A stretch of DNA of 32,788 nucleotides, taken from the NCBI GenBank assembly GCA_944384925.1, contig CALWVF010000033.1, positions 1 through 32,788 on the forward strand. Reading direction: 5' to 3'. Of the stretch, positions 14,128 to 24,749 are shown one piece after another. The DNA comes from an uncultured Clostridia bacterium (GTDB taxonomy: Bacteria > Bacillota > Clostridia > Oscillospirales > Acutalibacteraceae). Position 1 is the first letter of the stretch. Each line of letters begins with the position of its first letter. Both the position numbers and the translations under genes were made by a program. The notes under the pieces are model-generated. The model ran no database searches. It had not been told where the DNA came from and saw only the letters and a program-made list of their open reading frames with translations.

Positions 14128-15444
14128 ATGGATTCATTTAATGAAGCGTGGAGTCTTATATGCGATTATTGTAAAACCAGAATAACTGAAGTTGCATATA
14201 AAACTTGGATTGGAAGAATTGAGCCTGTAAAAGTTGATTTCGATGCAGGCGACGCAATTCTTATGGTCCCAAACGAGTTTCATCGCCAAACACTCAACAG
14301 ATGCTACCTTTCTCTTTTAACTGATGCTTTTTCTGAGGTCTTTGGTTCTGGTATAAACATTTGCTTAACAATTCCAAGTGAGATAAGTTCTGATAATAAA
14401 AATAAAACAGACAATTTGGCAATAGATTCAGAATATGAATTTACTTTCGATACATATATAATAGGATCATCAAACAAATTTGCCCACGCTGCAGCACTCG
14501 CTGTTGCTGCTAATCCCGCCGGAGCATACAACCCCTTGTTTATATATGGAAATTCCGGTCTTGGCAAAACACATCTTCTGCATGCTATTTGCAACGATAT
14601 TAAGTCAACAAAACCAGATACAAAGACATTATATATAAAAGGTGATGACTTTACAAATGAATTAATAGAATCAATAAAGAAAAATACAACAAGCGTTTTT
14701 CATCAAAAATATAGGCAAACAGATATTCTTTTGGTTGACGACATTCAATTTATAGCCGGAAAAGATTCTACTCAAGAAGAGTTTTTTCATACATTCAACG
14801 CTTTATATGAATCAAAAAAACAAATCGTTTTAACGTCTGACAGGCCCCCAAAGGAAATACAAACTTTGGAAGATAGGCTAAGAACTAGGTTTGAGTGGGG
14901 TTTAATAGCCGATATTCAACCCCCTGATTTTGAAACAAGGATTGCTATTATAAAAAGAAAAGCAGAGCTTTTAGATATAAGACTGTCGAATGAGGTATGC
15001 CAATATATAGCAACAAAATTAAAGGCAAATATTCGCCAATTAGAGGGTGTTGTGAAAAAACTAAAAGCATATCAGTTGCTCGAAAAAGAGCCGCCTAGTC
15101 TTTCAACTGCACAAACAGCAATATCTGACATATTAAATAATGATCAACAGCCACCTCAAACTGTCGAAAAAATCATTGAAGAAGTTGCAAAAACATTCTC
15201 TACAACAGCTAGCAATATAAGATCATCTAAAAGGAACTCAAATATTTCAAACGCACGTCAAATAGCTATGTTTATAGTTCGGGAAATTACTCAACTCCCC
15301 ATGGCAAGCATTGGAGAGGAATTTGGAGGGCGCGATCATTCAACAGTTGTATATGCAATCCAACAAGTAGAAAAAAATATGAAAAAGGATTCTCAATTAA
15401 AAGGTATAGTAGATGACATAATTAAAAATATACGCGATCGTTAA
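14128..15444 (+). CDS. dnaA: Chromosomal replication initiator DnaA
   Basis: A 438-residue AAA+ initiator that binds DnaA boxes and melts oriC. Domain I is about residues 1-85 (WSLICDYCKTRITEVAYKTW). Domain II is short. Domain III holds Walker A GNSGLGKTH, Walker B LLVDDIQFIAG, and sensor residues around SDRPPKEIQTLEDRLRTRFEWG. Domain IV has the DNA-reading helix-turn-helix ARQIAMFIVREITQLP followed by IGEEFGGRDHSTV. The ATG follows CCGGAGGTC. The domain IV signature is ordinary, so it should recognise TTATCCACA-type boxes, which makes the lack of good boxes beside it notable. It begins the plus-strand arm. Confidence 0.98.
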   Translation: MDSFNEAWSLICDYCKTRITEVAYKTWIGRIEPVKVDFDAGDAILMVPNEFHRQTLNRCYLSLLTDAFSEVFGSGINICLTIPSEISSDNKNKTDNLAIDSEYEFTFDTYIIGSSNKFAHAAALAVAANPAGAYNPLFIYGNSGLGKTHLLHAICNDIKSTKPDTKTLYIKGDDFTNELIESIKKNTTSVFHQKYRQTDILLVDDIQFIAGKDSTQEEFFHTFNALYESKKQIVLTSDRPPKEIQTLEDRLRTRFEWGLIADIQPPDFETRIAIIKRKAELLDIRLSNEVCQYIATKLKANIRQLEGVVKKLKAYQLLEKEPPSLSTAQTAISDILNNDQQPPQTVEKIIEEVAKTFSTTASNIRSSKRNSNISNARQIAMFIVREITQLPMASIGEEFGGRDHSTVVYAIQQVEKNMKKDSQLKGIVDDIIKNIRDR

Positions 15445-15446
15445 AT

Positions 15447-15664
15447 TGTTGAAACTAATTTAACATTTCAACAAATTCTGTTGAAATCGTGTTTTTTAAT
15501 TTTTGATTTTTTCAACTTATTATTAACATTCAACATTAAATTTTTAACAAGGTTTGTTAAAAGTTTGATCGATTGTTAATATCGGTTTCGTTCTCAACAT
15601 AAGGTTAACATTAAAAAAACACTTCAAAGCTTAGAAAATCCTTGATTGCAGATACATTTCAACA
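15447..15664. repeat. Cluster of TYAACA repeats in the dnaA-dnaN spacer, candidate oriC
   Basis: The 295-bp spacer has no gene. TCAACA, mostly as TTCAACA and in either orientation, occurs at 15447-15453, 15467-15473, 15479-15485, 15529-15535, 15594-15599 and 15658-15664. TTAACA occurs at 15460, 15523, 15544, 15555, 15574 and 15605. That is twelve copies of TYAACA in about 220 bp, where I would expect about one by base composition. TCAACA differs from the core TCCACA of the DnaA box by one base. The spacer is very AT-rich and lies where Bacillota origins have their DnaA-box cluster and unwinding element. Confidence 0.6.
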
Positions 15665-15739
15665 AATAAACAGCCTCTACTACTAATACTATTATTTAAC
15701 TAAATATATACTTACAAAAACACAAAAGGGGGAATTTTT

Positions 15740-16840
15740 ATGAAGATAACTTGCAACCGCCAAGAATTAGTCAATGCAGTGTTGAATGTTCAAAGAGCAA
15801 CAGCATCAAAATCAACTATGCCTGCATTAGAAGGAATCCTCATAGAAGCTAAAGACGATACATTAAGATTGTGTGGATATAATTTGGAATTAGGAATTAC
15901 AACTCATATAAAAGCACAAATAGAAGAAGAAGGAAAAATCGTTTTAAATGCACGATTATTCTCAGACATTATAAGGAAACTTCCAGAAGAAACTATTGAC
16001 ATAAATGTAGATAAAAAGCTTATAGCAACAATAGAAAGTGGATTAAGCGAATTTTCGATCAATGGAATCTCTCCTTTGGAATATCCGGAACTTCCTCAAT
16101 TAACAGATACAACAAACGTGCAAATACCAGCAAATGTCTTAAAAAGCATGATTAAACAAACTATTTTTTCTATTGCAGACAATGATGCTAAACCGATCCA
16201 CACAGGAATTCTATTTGATATCGATGAGGAAAGTATAAAGCTTGTCGCTGTCGATGGATACAGGTTAGCGCTTAGAAAAGAATCCATTAAGTATACAGAT
16301 AAAATATCGTTTGTTATTCCGGGAAAAACTCTTCAAGAGATCATAAAACTTTTACCAGATACAGAAAACGAAGCAATGTTAGAGCTAAGCACAAGACACA
16401 TAATGCTCAGAATAGACGACTACCTTGTAACATCCAGACTTTTAGAAGGTGAGTTTCTAGATTATAACTCAGCTATTCCGGAAACACATACAACAAGTGC
16501 AGTTGCGAATACAGAAGACTTTATAAACAGTGTAGAAAGGATGTCCCTCTTAATAACAGATCGTCTGAAAAGTCCATTAAGGTGCATATTTAATGAAGGA
16601 GAAATTAAATTCTCGTGCACAACACCTATTGGAAAAGCAAACGACGAAATCTCTGCAAAGATCGAGGGAGAGCCAGTAGAAATAGGTTTTAACAATAAAT
16701 ACCTACAAGATGCACTTAAAAATACAGATAGCGATGAAGTAAAGATAGAATTAAGCGGTCCATTAAGTCCAATGAAAATCTTACCTACACAAGGAGATTC
16801 ATTTCTATTTCTTGTATTACCGGTTCGGCTAAAATCTTAA
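15740..16840 (+). CDS. dnaN: DNA polymerase III beta sliding clamp
   Basis: A 366-residue ring clamp that tethers the replicative polymerase and other partners to DNA. Three repeated clamp domains of about 120 residues each span the protein. MKITCNRQELVNAVLNVQRA opens domain 1. The protein-binding pocket region is marked by VDGYRLALRK, and the C-terminus has ILPTQGDSFLFLVLPVRLKS. The family end is LPMR(L/V), here LPVRL. The ATG follows AAAGGGGGA. It lies 295 bp after dnaA and 18 bp before yaaA. No obvious promoter stands out in the repeat-rich spacer. Confidence 0.97.
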   Translation: MKITCNRQELVNAVLNVQRATASKSTMPALEGILIEAKDDTLRLCGYNLELGITTHIKAQIEEEGKIVLNARLFSDIIRKLPEETIDINVDKKLIATIESGLSEFSINGISPLEYPELPQLTDTTNVQIPANVLKSMIKQTIFSIADNDAKPIHTGILFDIDEESIKLVAVDGYRLALRKESIKYTDKISFVIPGKTLQEIIKLLPDTENEAMLELSTRHIMLRIDDYLVTSRLLEGEFLDYNSAIPETHTTSAVANTEDFINSVERMSLLITDRLKSPLRCIFNEGEIKFSCTTPIGKANDEISAKIEGEPVEIGFNNKYLQDALKNTDSDEVKIELSGPLSPMKILPTQGDSFLFLVLPVRLKS

Positions 16841-16858
16841 CAATTTAATGGAGTCAAT

Positions 16859-17077
16859 ATGTCAATAGAAAAAATTAAAATAACAACACCTTATATAAAG
16901 CTAAGCGATTTATTAAAATTCACAGGCCTTACAGAAACTGGCGGCCAAGCAAAGATCTTGATTCAAGAAGGTAATGTAAAAGTAAACGGAGAAATCTGCA
17001 CAATGCGGGGTAAAAAGATGTATCCGGGAGATCAAGCTGAGCTGGGAGGTCACATTGTAGAGGTTGTTGAATTGTGA
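16859..17077 (+). CDS. yaaA: S4-domain RNA-binding protein YaaA
   Basis: A 72-residue protein with a single S4 RNA-binding fold. Signature residues are KLSDLLKFTGLTETGGQAK followed by IQEGNVKVNG. It has the length and position (dnaN-yaaA-recF) of the B. subtilis YaaA family, implicated in ribosome assembly. The stop overlaps the recF start by 4 bp (GTGA), so recF translation is coupled to it. Confidence 0.93.
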   Translation: MSIEKIKITTPYIKLSDLLKFTGLTETGGQAKILIQEGNVKVNGEICTMRGKKMYPGDQAELGGHIVEVVEL

Positions 17078-18177
17078 ACGTAAAAAGATTATCTATAACC
17101 AATTTTAGAAATTTACTGCCTAATGAAGTCGACTTATATGATTATGTAAACATAATTTGCGGAGATAATGCTCAAGGCAAAACCAATATGCTCGAAAGTA
17201 TATGGATGTTTACAGGTGGAAGATCTTTTAGAGGAACAAAGGATTCCGGGCTTATACAATTTGGAAAAGAAAATGCAAAAATAAAAATGGAATTCTTTGC
17301 AAGAGATAGAAATCAAAACATGGAAATAAAAATAGAAAAAAATAAAAGGACATCAACTTTAAATGGTGTTAACAGAGGAACATCGACATCGATCATTGGC
17401 AATTTTTGTGCAGTAATATTTTCACCGACTCACCTTAGCATAGTTAAGGGAGGCCCTTGTGAAAGAAGAAGATTTATAGACGCTGCGATATGTCAAATCA
17501 AACCATCTTATGCGACATTGCTGTCGAAGTATAACCGAGTTTTAGAGCAAAGGAACTCTTTATTAAAAGATATTAAGTATCACTCGGATTTGATAGATAC
17601 GCTGGATATTTGGGAGGGTAAATTAGCAAGCTACGCTTCGAGTATCTTACTGGAAAGAAAAAAACATACTCAAAAACTATCTAAAATAGCAAGTAAAATC
17701 TATAATGGGATCTCTCGAGGCAATGAAATGCTTGATCTTTCATATAACTCCTCGATCGGATCCATTAGCGATGAAAAAGCAAGTATATACAAAACCTTTA
17801 TTGAAGAAACAACAAAAAAAAGAACATTCGACATTTCGCTAGGATTTACCACAATAGGCCCACATAGAGACGATATTGCTGTTGAAATTAATGGAAAGTC
17901 CGCAAAAGAATTCGGTTCTCAGGGTCAACAAAGATCAAGCGTACTTGTGTTAAAGTTAGCAGAGGCAGAACTTTTAAAGCAAGAAAATAATGAAGCTCCA
18001 GTTATTCTTCTAGACGATGTAATGAGTGAATTGGATCCAAAACGTCAACAATATATATTGAACAGTATCAAGGGATTCCAAGTGTTTATAACTTGCTGTG
18101 AACCTGAAACTCTGCTAAGGCTAACGCATGGCAGAATATTTGAGCTGAATGAGGGAATCATTAAGATGAAATCTTAA
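17074..18177 (+). CDS. recF: DNA replication and repair protein RecF
   Basis: A 367-residue SMC/ABC-like ATPase that helps load RecA at gapped DNA with RecO and RecR. The N-terminus is VKRLSITNFRNL, with Walker A in GDNAQGKTNMLES. The ABC signature is FGSQGQQRSSVLVLKLAEA. Walker B and the D-loop are VILLDDVMSELDPKRQQYI. Length matches the family (360-375). It starts with GTG, which shares bases with the yaaA stop. It is followed by remB after a 69-bp gap. Confidence 0.97.
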   Translation: MNVKRLSITNFRNLLPNEVDLYDYVNIICGDNAQGKTNMLESIWMFTGGRSFRGTKDSGLIQFGKENAKIKMEFFARDRNQNMEIKIEKNKRTSTLNGVNRGTSTSIIGNFCAVIFSPTHLSIVKGGPCERRRFIDAAICQIKPSYATLLSKYNRVLEQRNSLLKDIKYHSDLIDTLDIWEGKLASYASSILLERKKHTQKLSKIASKIYNGISRGNEMLDLSYNSSIGSISDEKASIYKTFIEETTKKRTFDISLGFTTIGPHRDDIAVEINGKSAKEFGSQGQQRSSVLVLKLAEAELLKQENNEAPVILLDDVMSELDPKRQQYILNSIKGFQVFITCCEPETLLRLTHGRIFELNEGIIKMKS

Positions 18178-18246
18178 ACATTTTATGATATGTTTCTACA
18201 CAAATTGTTATAATATGATGCTATAATAAGAGTTAAGGAGAAAAAC

Positions 18247-18507
18247 ATGTATTTGCATTTAGGGCAAAATATCGTTGTAAATTATAGGGATATTATTGGA
18301 ATTTTTGATATTGATAAAACTACTGTTAGAAAAATATCGAGAGATTTTCTTGCAAGTGCGGAAAAATCCGGAAGGGTCATTAATGTGTCGATGGAGTTGC
18401 CGAAAAGTTTTATTGTATGCAAAAAAGGGAGCGACACAATTGTGTATATAAGTCAGATTTCACCAGCAACACTCTTGAAACGCAGTAGTTACGCTGAGAA
18501 TGTATGA
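18247..18507 (+). CDS. remB: RemB-like regulator (DUF370, YaaB family)
   Basis: An 86-residue member of the DUF370 family. It resembles B. subtilis YaaB/RemB, which lies in the same place between recF and gyrB and affects biofilm-matrix genes. Family features are MYLHLGQNIVVNYRDIIGIF at the N-terminus and PKSFIVCKKGSDTIVYISQI near the end, with a short SPATLLKR tail. The ATG follows AAGGAG. TATAAT-like words occur at 18210 and 18225 in the 69-bp gap, with no good -35. Whether it regulates matrix genes in this organism is unknown. Confidence 0.85.
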   Translation: MYLHLGQNIVVNYRDIIGIFDIDKTTVRKISRDFLASAEKSGRVINVSMELPKSFIVCKKGSDTIVYISQISPATLLKRSSYAENV

Positions 18508-18539
18508 TAATACTATTTTTATAAAGTAAAGGTGGTTGT

Positions 18540-18932
18540 ATGAGAAAATCTCCTGTGACAGCGTGTCCTTATTGCGGCAAAAAATTTGATTACTGGTTTG
18601 TTTTTAATGTAAAAGAACAAGACGAAGTGATGTGCAACAAATGTAAAAAAGTCTTGTGTGTTAAGTTAACAAAGCGTGTTTATAAATTGGCCTGGATAAT
18701 TGAAATTGCTGCTCTGTTTATTGCACTCATGGCGTGTATTATGCTGAAAGGTTTTTGGGTGGTATTAAGCGCCTTGTTAATTGAATTTTTATTTATATTT
18801 TTCCATTTCCAGGTTCCTCTTGAAATAAAACTTACAAAGAAAGTAAACAAACCTACAACTTTTGCAAACACGAATAGAAAAAAAATGAATGATCGACAGC
18901 GAATAAATTTTATTGAACCTATAGATAAGTAA
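18540..18932 (+). CDS. Zinc-ribbon membrane protein of unknown function
   Basis: A 130-residue protein I do not recognise as a named family. The N-terminus has two CxxC motifs (Cys9/Cys12 and Cys32/Cys35), a typical zinc ribbon. Two closely spaced transmembrane helices follow (about 49-69 and 73-92), giving a hairpin with both ends on the same side, probably cytoplasmic. The tail is basic. The ATG follows AAAGGTGG. It lies 32 bp after remB and 80 bp before gyrB, so it is part of the recF-remB-gyrB run. A regulator or membrane-anchored adaptor is possible, but I cannot support a function. Confidence 0.8.
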   Translation: MRKSPVTACPYCGKKFDYWFVFNVKEQDEVMCNKCKKVLCVKLTKRVYKLAWIIEIAALFIALMACIMLKGFWVVLSALLIEFLFIFFHFQVPLEIKLTKKVNKPTTFANTNRKKMNDRQRINFIEPIDK

Positions 18933-18979
18933 TGAATAACGTTGTAAGTAAAAAGACAACTAAACTACTTTTTAGATAA

Positions 18980-20953
<1,974 letters not shown>

Positions 20954-20970
20954 GAAAAAAGGAGAAAACA

Positions 20971-21621
20971 ATGAAAAAGTATAATAATTTAAATCAAAGT
21001 GCAGATGATGATCCTGGCAATACGAAGATCTTAAATGAAAAACAAATCTGGGATGGGACTGAGTCTGAAATTATCGCAGATGATGAAGCAGAGGAATTTG
21101 AAGAGCAATTTACAGGTACTGGAATTAAACTTGATTATACACTTAAATTAAAAGAAGTTTTAGATTGTTTAAATGAATTTTCTGAAATAAAAATTAAAAC
21201 AGGGAAATTAGTGGCTGAAACTATAATACTAGGGTTGCTGATAGTACTATCGATGGGTGCATTTTTTATAAACCACAGCTATAGCAATGTTATTGTGGCT
21301 ATAATGGCAGTTATTTTGATAATTTTAATATGGCTTGTCCCAATACTTGTAGTTAAGAATCAAGCGAAAGATGTGATAAAAAGAGGTTCAATGTATGCTG
21401 AGATTTATCCGGATAATATTGTTGTTGGGACTAATGGACTAGAATTAGAAATTCCTTTGGACGGGGTTTGCAAATTTGTTGAATTTAAAAATATATTTGT
21501 GCTCTTTCCGCCAAACTCAGATATGATATTAATTCCAATGAGAGTGATAGAACCTGAGCTTCTTGCAGATGTTCATGCGATGCTGATTGCGGGAACCTCC
21601 CCTCGAGAAACTGAGGATTAG
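20971..21621 (+). CDS. YcxB-like two-helix membrane protein
   Basis: A 216-residue protein. An acidic, probably disordered N-terminus (about 1-55) is followed by a short helical region and two transmembrane helices (about 82-100 and 106-128). A C-terminal cytoplasmic domain resembles YcxB (EIYPDNIVVGTNGLELEIPL, then VEFKNIFVLFP and LIPMRV). YcxB domains have no firm function. The ATG follows AAAGGAG, 17 bp after gyrB, so it is cotranscribed with gyrB. The assignment to YcxB is by motif recall. Confidence 0.7.
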   Translation: MKKYNNLNQSADDDPGNTKILNEKQIWDGTESEIIADDEAEEFEEQFTGTGIKLDYTLKLKEVLDCLNEFSEIKIKTGKLVAETIILGLLIVLSMGAFFINHSYSNVIVAIMAVILIILIWLVPILVVKNQAKDVIKRGSMYAEIYPDNIVVGTNGLELEIPLDGVCKFVEFKNIFVLFPPNSDMILIPMRVIEPELLADVHAMLIAGTSPRETED

Positions 21622-21705
21622 AGAATTTTATTTGCATAAGATAAAGAGATTTGGAAAAATTGTTAGTGTTTTTCTTATCAGAAATATAATTAATTTCCAA
21701 GGAAG

Positions 21706-21837
21706 ATGCATAAATCCTTTACATATAAAAAGCTAAGAAGTTTGCTGGAATCAAGATATAAATTGCTTGAAAAGAATAAAAGTAATTGGGTAACTGGAAG
21801 GCAAACAAGAAATGTATATGTAAAAGGCATCTTCTGA
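21706..21837 (+). CDS. Possible 43-residue basic peptide upstream of gyrA
   Basis: An ATG frame in the 397-bp YcxB-gyrA gap encodes MHKSFTYKKLRSLLESRYKL, continues LEKNKSNWVTGRQTRNVYVK and ends GIF. It is lysine/arginine-rich with a plausible helix. The ribosome-binding site AAGGA lies only 2 nt before ATG, which is poor. I do not recognise it, and it may be a chance frame. Confidence 0.25.
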   Translation: MHKSFTYKKLRSLLESRYKLLEKNKSNWVTGRQTRNVYVKGIF

Positions 21838-21857
21838 GGGAATTTAAAGGTTAAAAG

Positions 21858-21889
21858 TTTTCCACAGAGAATAAAAAGTTTGTGGAGAA
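21858..21889. promoter_or_regulatory. Inverted pair of near-consensus DnaA boxes upstream of gyrA
   Basis: TTTTCCACA (21858-21866) and TGTGGAGAA (21881-21889, TTCTCCACA on the other strand) each differ from TTATCCACA by one base. Start-to-start spacing is 23 bp, the same as the pair at 2728-2759. The bases between the boxes are also similar (ACAGA..AT.AAAA.TTTGTGG in both). It lies 130 bp before gyrA and may be involved in gyrA control. Confidence 0.55.
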
Positions 21890-22018
21890 TTAAAAAGTTG
21901 TTGTGCTTTTTTAAAGTTGTTCTTTAGAAAAAACAAGAGAATATTCGGTATTATTTTAGAAAATAAGAATATAGGTAAAGTATGGTTATTATATTAAAAT
22001 GAAGAAGGTGTCTGTTTA

Positions 22019-24565
22019 GTGAATATAGATGAACCAAAAAGTAATGAATTTGAGGAATCTAAGGTCATTGAAGTCGATATAGAAAAAGAAATGCAGAAAT
22101 CATTTCTCGATTATTCAATGTCTGTTATAGTTTCTCGGGCATTACCTGATGTTAGAGATGGATTGAAACCGGTACATAGAAGAATATTGTATACTCTATT
22201 TGAGAATAATTTAGGGCCAGATAAGCCATATAGAAAGTGTGCAGATACAGTTGGAAGTGTTTTGGGACGATATCATCCACATGGGGATATGTCTGTTTAC
22301 GATGCTTTGGTGAGGTTAGCTCAGGATTTCTCGATGAGATATATGCTTGTAGACGGTCATGGAAATTTTGGGTCTGTCGATGGAGATCCTCCTGCAGCAT
22401 ACCGTTATACTGAAGCGAAAATGAGTAAAATTTCTGTGGACATGCTTACAGATATAGAAAAAGATACTGTAGATTTTATTTCTAACTATGATGATCGGTT
22501 GAAAGAACCAACAGTCTTGCCTTCTAGGTTTCCAAATTTGTTGGTTAACGGTTCAACAGGCATTGCAGTTGGTATGGCTACCAATATACCTCCTCACAAC
22601 TTAGGAGAAGTGATAGATGCCGTTTGCTGTTTAATAGACAACCCTGATGCGCAATTGGAAGATTTAATGAAATATATACAAGGTCCAGATTTTCCAACAG
22701 CCGGTGTGATTATGGGAAAAGCAGGGATCAGAGCAGCATATGCAACAGGTAGAGGAAAAATTGTTGTAAGAGCTAAAGCTGAAATTCAGGAAGAAAAAAA
22801 TGGAAGATTTAAAATTGTTGTAACAGAATTACCTTATCAGGTTAATAAAGCCAGATTGATTGAATCTATCGCAGATATGGTTAAAGATAAACGTATTGAG
22901 GGAATTTCTAATATTGATGATCATTCCGACAGAAAAGGGATGCATATAGAAATAACCTTAAAAAGAGATGCATCACCTCAGGTTGTTTTAAATCAGCTTT
23001 ATACGTATAGTCAACTACAGACAACTTTTGGTGTTATAATGATCGCTATCGTTAATGGTGAACCAAAGCTATTAACGCTGAAGGAAGTATTGCAGCATTA
23101 CATAGACTTCCAAGAGGACGTTGTAAGACGTCGAACTAGATTTGATTTGAATAAGGCTGAAGAGCGTGCACATATTTTAGAAGGTTTAAAAGTGGCTTTA
23201 GATAATATCGATGAAGTTATATCTATTTTGCGCTCTTCTAAATCTATTGCAGAGGGCAAAGAGAGACTTTCGGAAACATTTAATCTCGATGATATGCAAA
23301 CTCAAGCAATTGTACAAATGCCATTAGGGCGATTAACCGGTCTTGAGAGAAGCAAGATAGAGGATGAACTTAAACAATTATTTGAAAAAATAAGTGATTT
23401 TAAAGATATTTTGGCTCATGAAGAACGTGTATTGGAAATTATAAAAACAGAGATATCTGAAATAAAAAGGCGTTTTACAGATGAAAGACGTACTGAAATA
23501 TTGCCGGTTAGTGGTGAGGTTGATATAGAAGACCTTATTCCAAAAGAAGAATGTATGTTAACATTAACTAGGTTTGGTTATATTAAACGTCAAAAAGTAA
23601 ATACATATCAAACTCAGCGCCGAGGAGGAAGAGGTATTTCTGGGATGTCTAGGCGAGAAGAAGATGTTGCATATGAGATGTTTGTGATTAATACTCACGA
23701 TTATATAATGTTTTTCACAAATAAGGGTAGAGTATATAAACTGAAATGCTATGAAATTCCAGAGGGATCGAGAACATCAAGGGGAATGAATATAGCTAAT
23801 CTGTTGCCGGTTTTGCCGGATGAAAGAGTTACATCAATGATTAGGGTTCCGGAGTTTGAGGAATCGAGCTATTTAGTAATGGTTACAAGGCAAGGGATTA
23901 TAAAAAGAACTTTGCTGAATTCATATAATACTACAAGAAAAGGCGGATTAATAGCTATAGATTTAGATGAAGGTGATGAATTAGCTTGGGTGAGAATGAC
24001 AAACGGGCAAAAAGATCTTATTGTTGCAACTAAAAAAGGTATGGCGATAAGATTTAATGAAACAGATGTTAGAGCTGTTGGACGTGCTGCAAGAGGAGTA
24101 AAGGCAATTACACTAAAAGAAGACGATATTGTTGTTGGAATGTCGTTGGTGAATGAAAATGGACTTGTGTTAACTGTTTCAGAAACAGGATATGGGAGAC
24201 TTTCGAGTCCGGAGGATTATAGAAGGCAATCTCGTGGAGGAAAAGGTGTTATAAATTATCATGTCGAGAAATATGGCGATGTGGCAGCACTACAAGTTGT
24301 CGATTTAACCGATGATATAATCATTATTTCGACCGATGGTATTATTATAAGAATACAGGCAGATTCAATAAGAGAATGTGCACGGCCATCGAAGGGCGTT
24401 ATAGTAATGAAGCTTAATGGAGACAATAAGGTTGTAACTTTAGCCTGTACTCCACACATAGATGAACAAGAAGTTGATTTAGAAGATACTCAAGATTCCG
24501 ATATAGTTGATCAAGACATTGATACAGATGATGAACATAACTCAGACGACAACATGGAATCATGA
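22019..24565 (+). CDS. gyrA: DNA gyrase subunit A
   Basis: An 848-residue DNA-cleaving subunit of gyrase. The catalytic Tyr130 is in [14 protein letters not shown]. The quinolone-region motif [20 protein letters not shown] is at 84-103. The C-terminal beta-pinwheel has the GyrA box [10 protein letters not shown], which marks it as gyrase rather than topoisomerase IV. An acidic tail ([12 protein letters not shown]..) ends the protein. The start is GTG after AAGAAGG. The position matching E. coli Ser83 is Met91, which is unusual. The upstream 397-bp gap has DnaA-box-like sites but no promoter I can define. A strong terminator follows. Confidence 0.97.
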   Translation: MNIDEPKSNEFEESKVIEVDIEKEMQKSFLDYSMSVIVSRALPDVRDGLKPVHRRILYTLFENNLGPDKPYRKCADTVGSVLGRYHPHGDMSVYDALVRLAQDFSMRYMLVDGHGNFGSVDGDPPAAYRYTEAKMSKISVDMLTDIEKDTVDFISNYDDRLKEPTVLPSRFPNLLVNGSTGIAVGMATNIPPHNLGEVIDAVCCLIDNPDAQLEDLMKYIQGPDFPTAGVIMGKAGIRAAYATGRGKIVVRAKAEIQEEKNGRFKIVVTELPYQVNKARLIESIADMVKDKRIEGISNIDDHSDRKGMHIEITLKRDASPQVVLNQLYTYSQLQTTFGVIMIAIVNGEPKLLTLKEVLQHYIDFQEDVVRRRTRFDLNKAEERAHILEGLKVALDNIDEVISILRSSKSIAEGKERLSETFNLDDMQTQAIVQMPLGRLTGLERSKIEDELKQLFEKISDFKDILAHEERVLEIIKTEISEIKRRFTDERRTEILPVSGEVDIEDLIPKEECMLTLTRFGYIKRQKVNTYQTQRRGGRGISGMSRREEDVAYEMFVINTHDYIMFFTNKGRVYKLKCYEIPEGSRTSRGMNIANLLPVLPDERVTSMIRVPEFEESSYLVMVTRQGIIKRTLLNSYNTTRKGGLIAIDLDEGDELAWVRMTNGQKDLIVATKKGMAIRFNETDVRAVGRAARGVKAITLKEDDIVVGMSLVNENGLVLTVSETGYGRLSSPEDYRRQSRGGKGVINYHVEKYGDVAALQVVDLTDDIIIISTDGIIIRIQADSIRECARPSKGVIVMKLNGDNKVVTLACTPHIDEQEVDLEDTQDSDIVDQDIDTDDEHNSDDNMES

Positions 24566-24624
24566 TATTTTGAGTATGACTAGATAATAATATTTCTTTT
24601 AATAAATTGGAACTAAATATATGA

Positions 24625-24684
24625 AAATGCAGTAGACTATTTCCTATATAATTAGGTTAGTTTACTGCATTTATATTTCTTTTA
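24625..24684 (+). terminator. Terminator of gyrA
   Basis: AAATGCAGTA (24625-24634) pairs with TACTGCATTT (24663-24672), with further pairs inside. It is followed by ATATTTCTTTTA. The T-tract is on the plus strand, 60 bp after the gyrA stop, between convergent genes. Confidence 0.8.
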
Positions 24685-24749
24685 CTATAATAATATGAAT
24701 TTAGCCAAAAGAGAAAAATTGAACCAATAATATAGTTTGAATTCATGTT

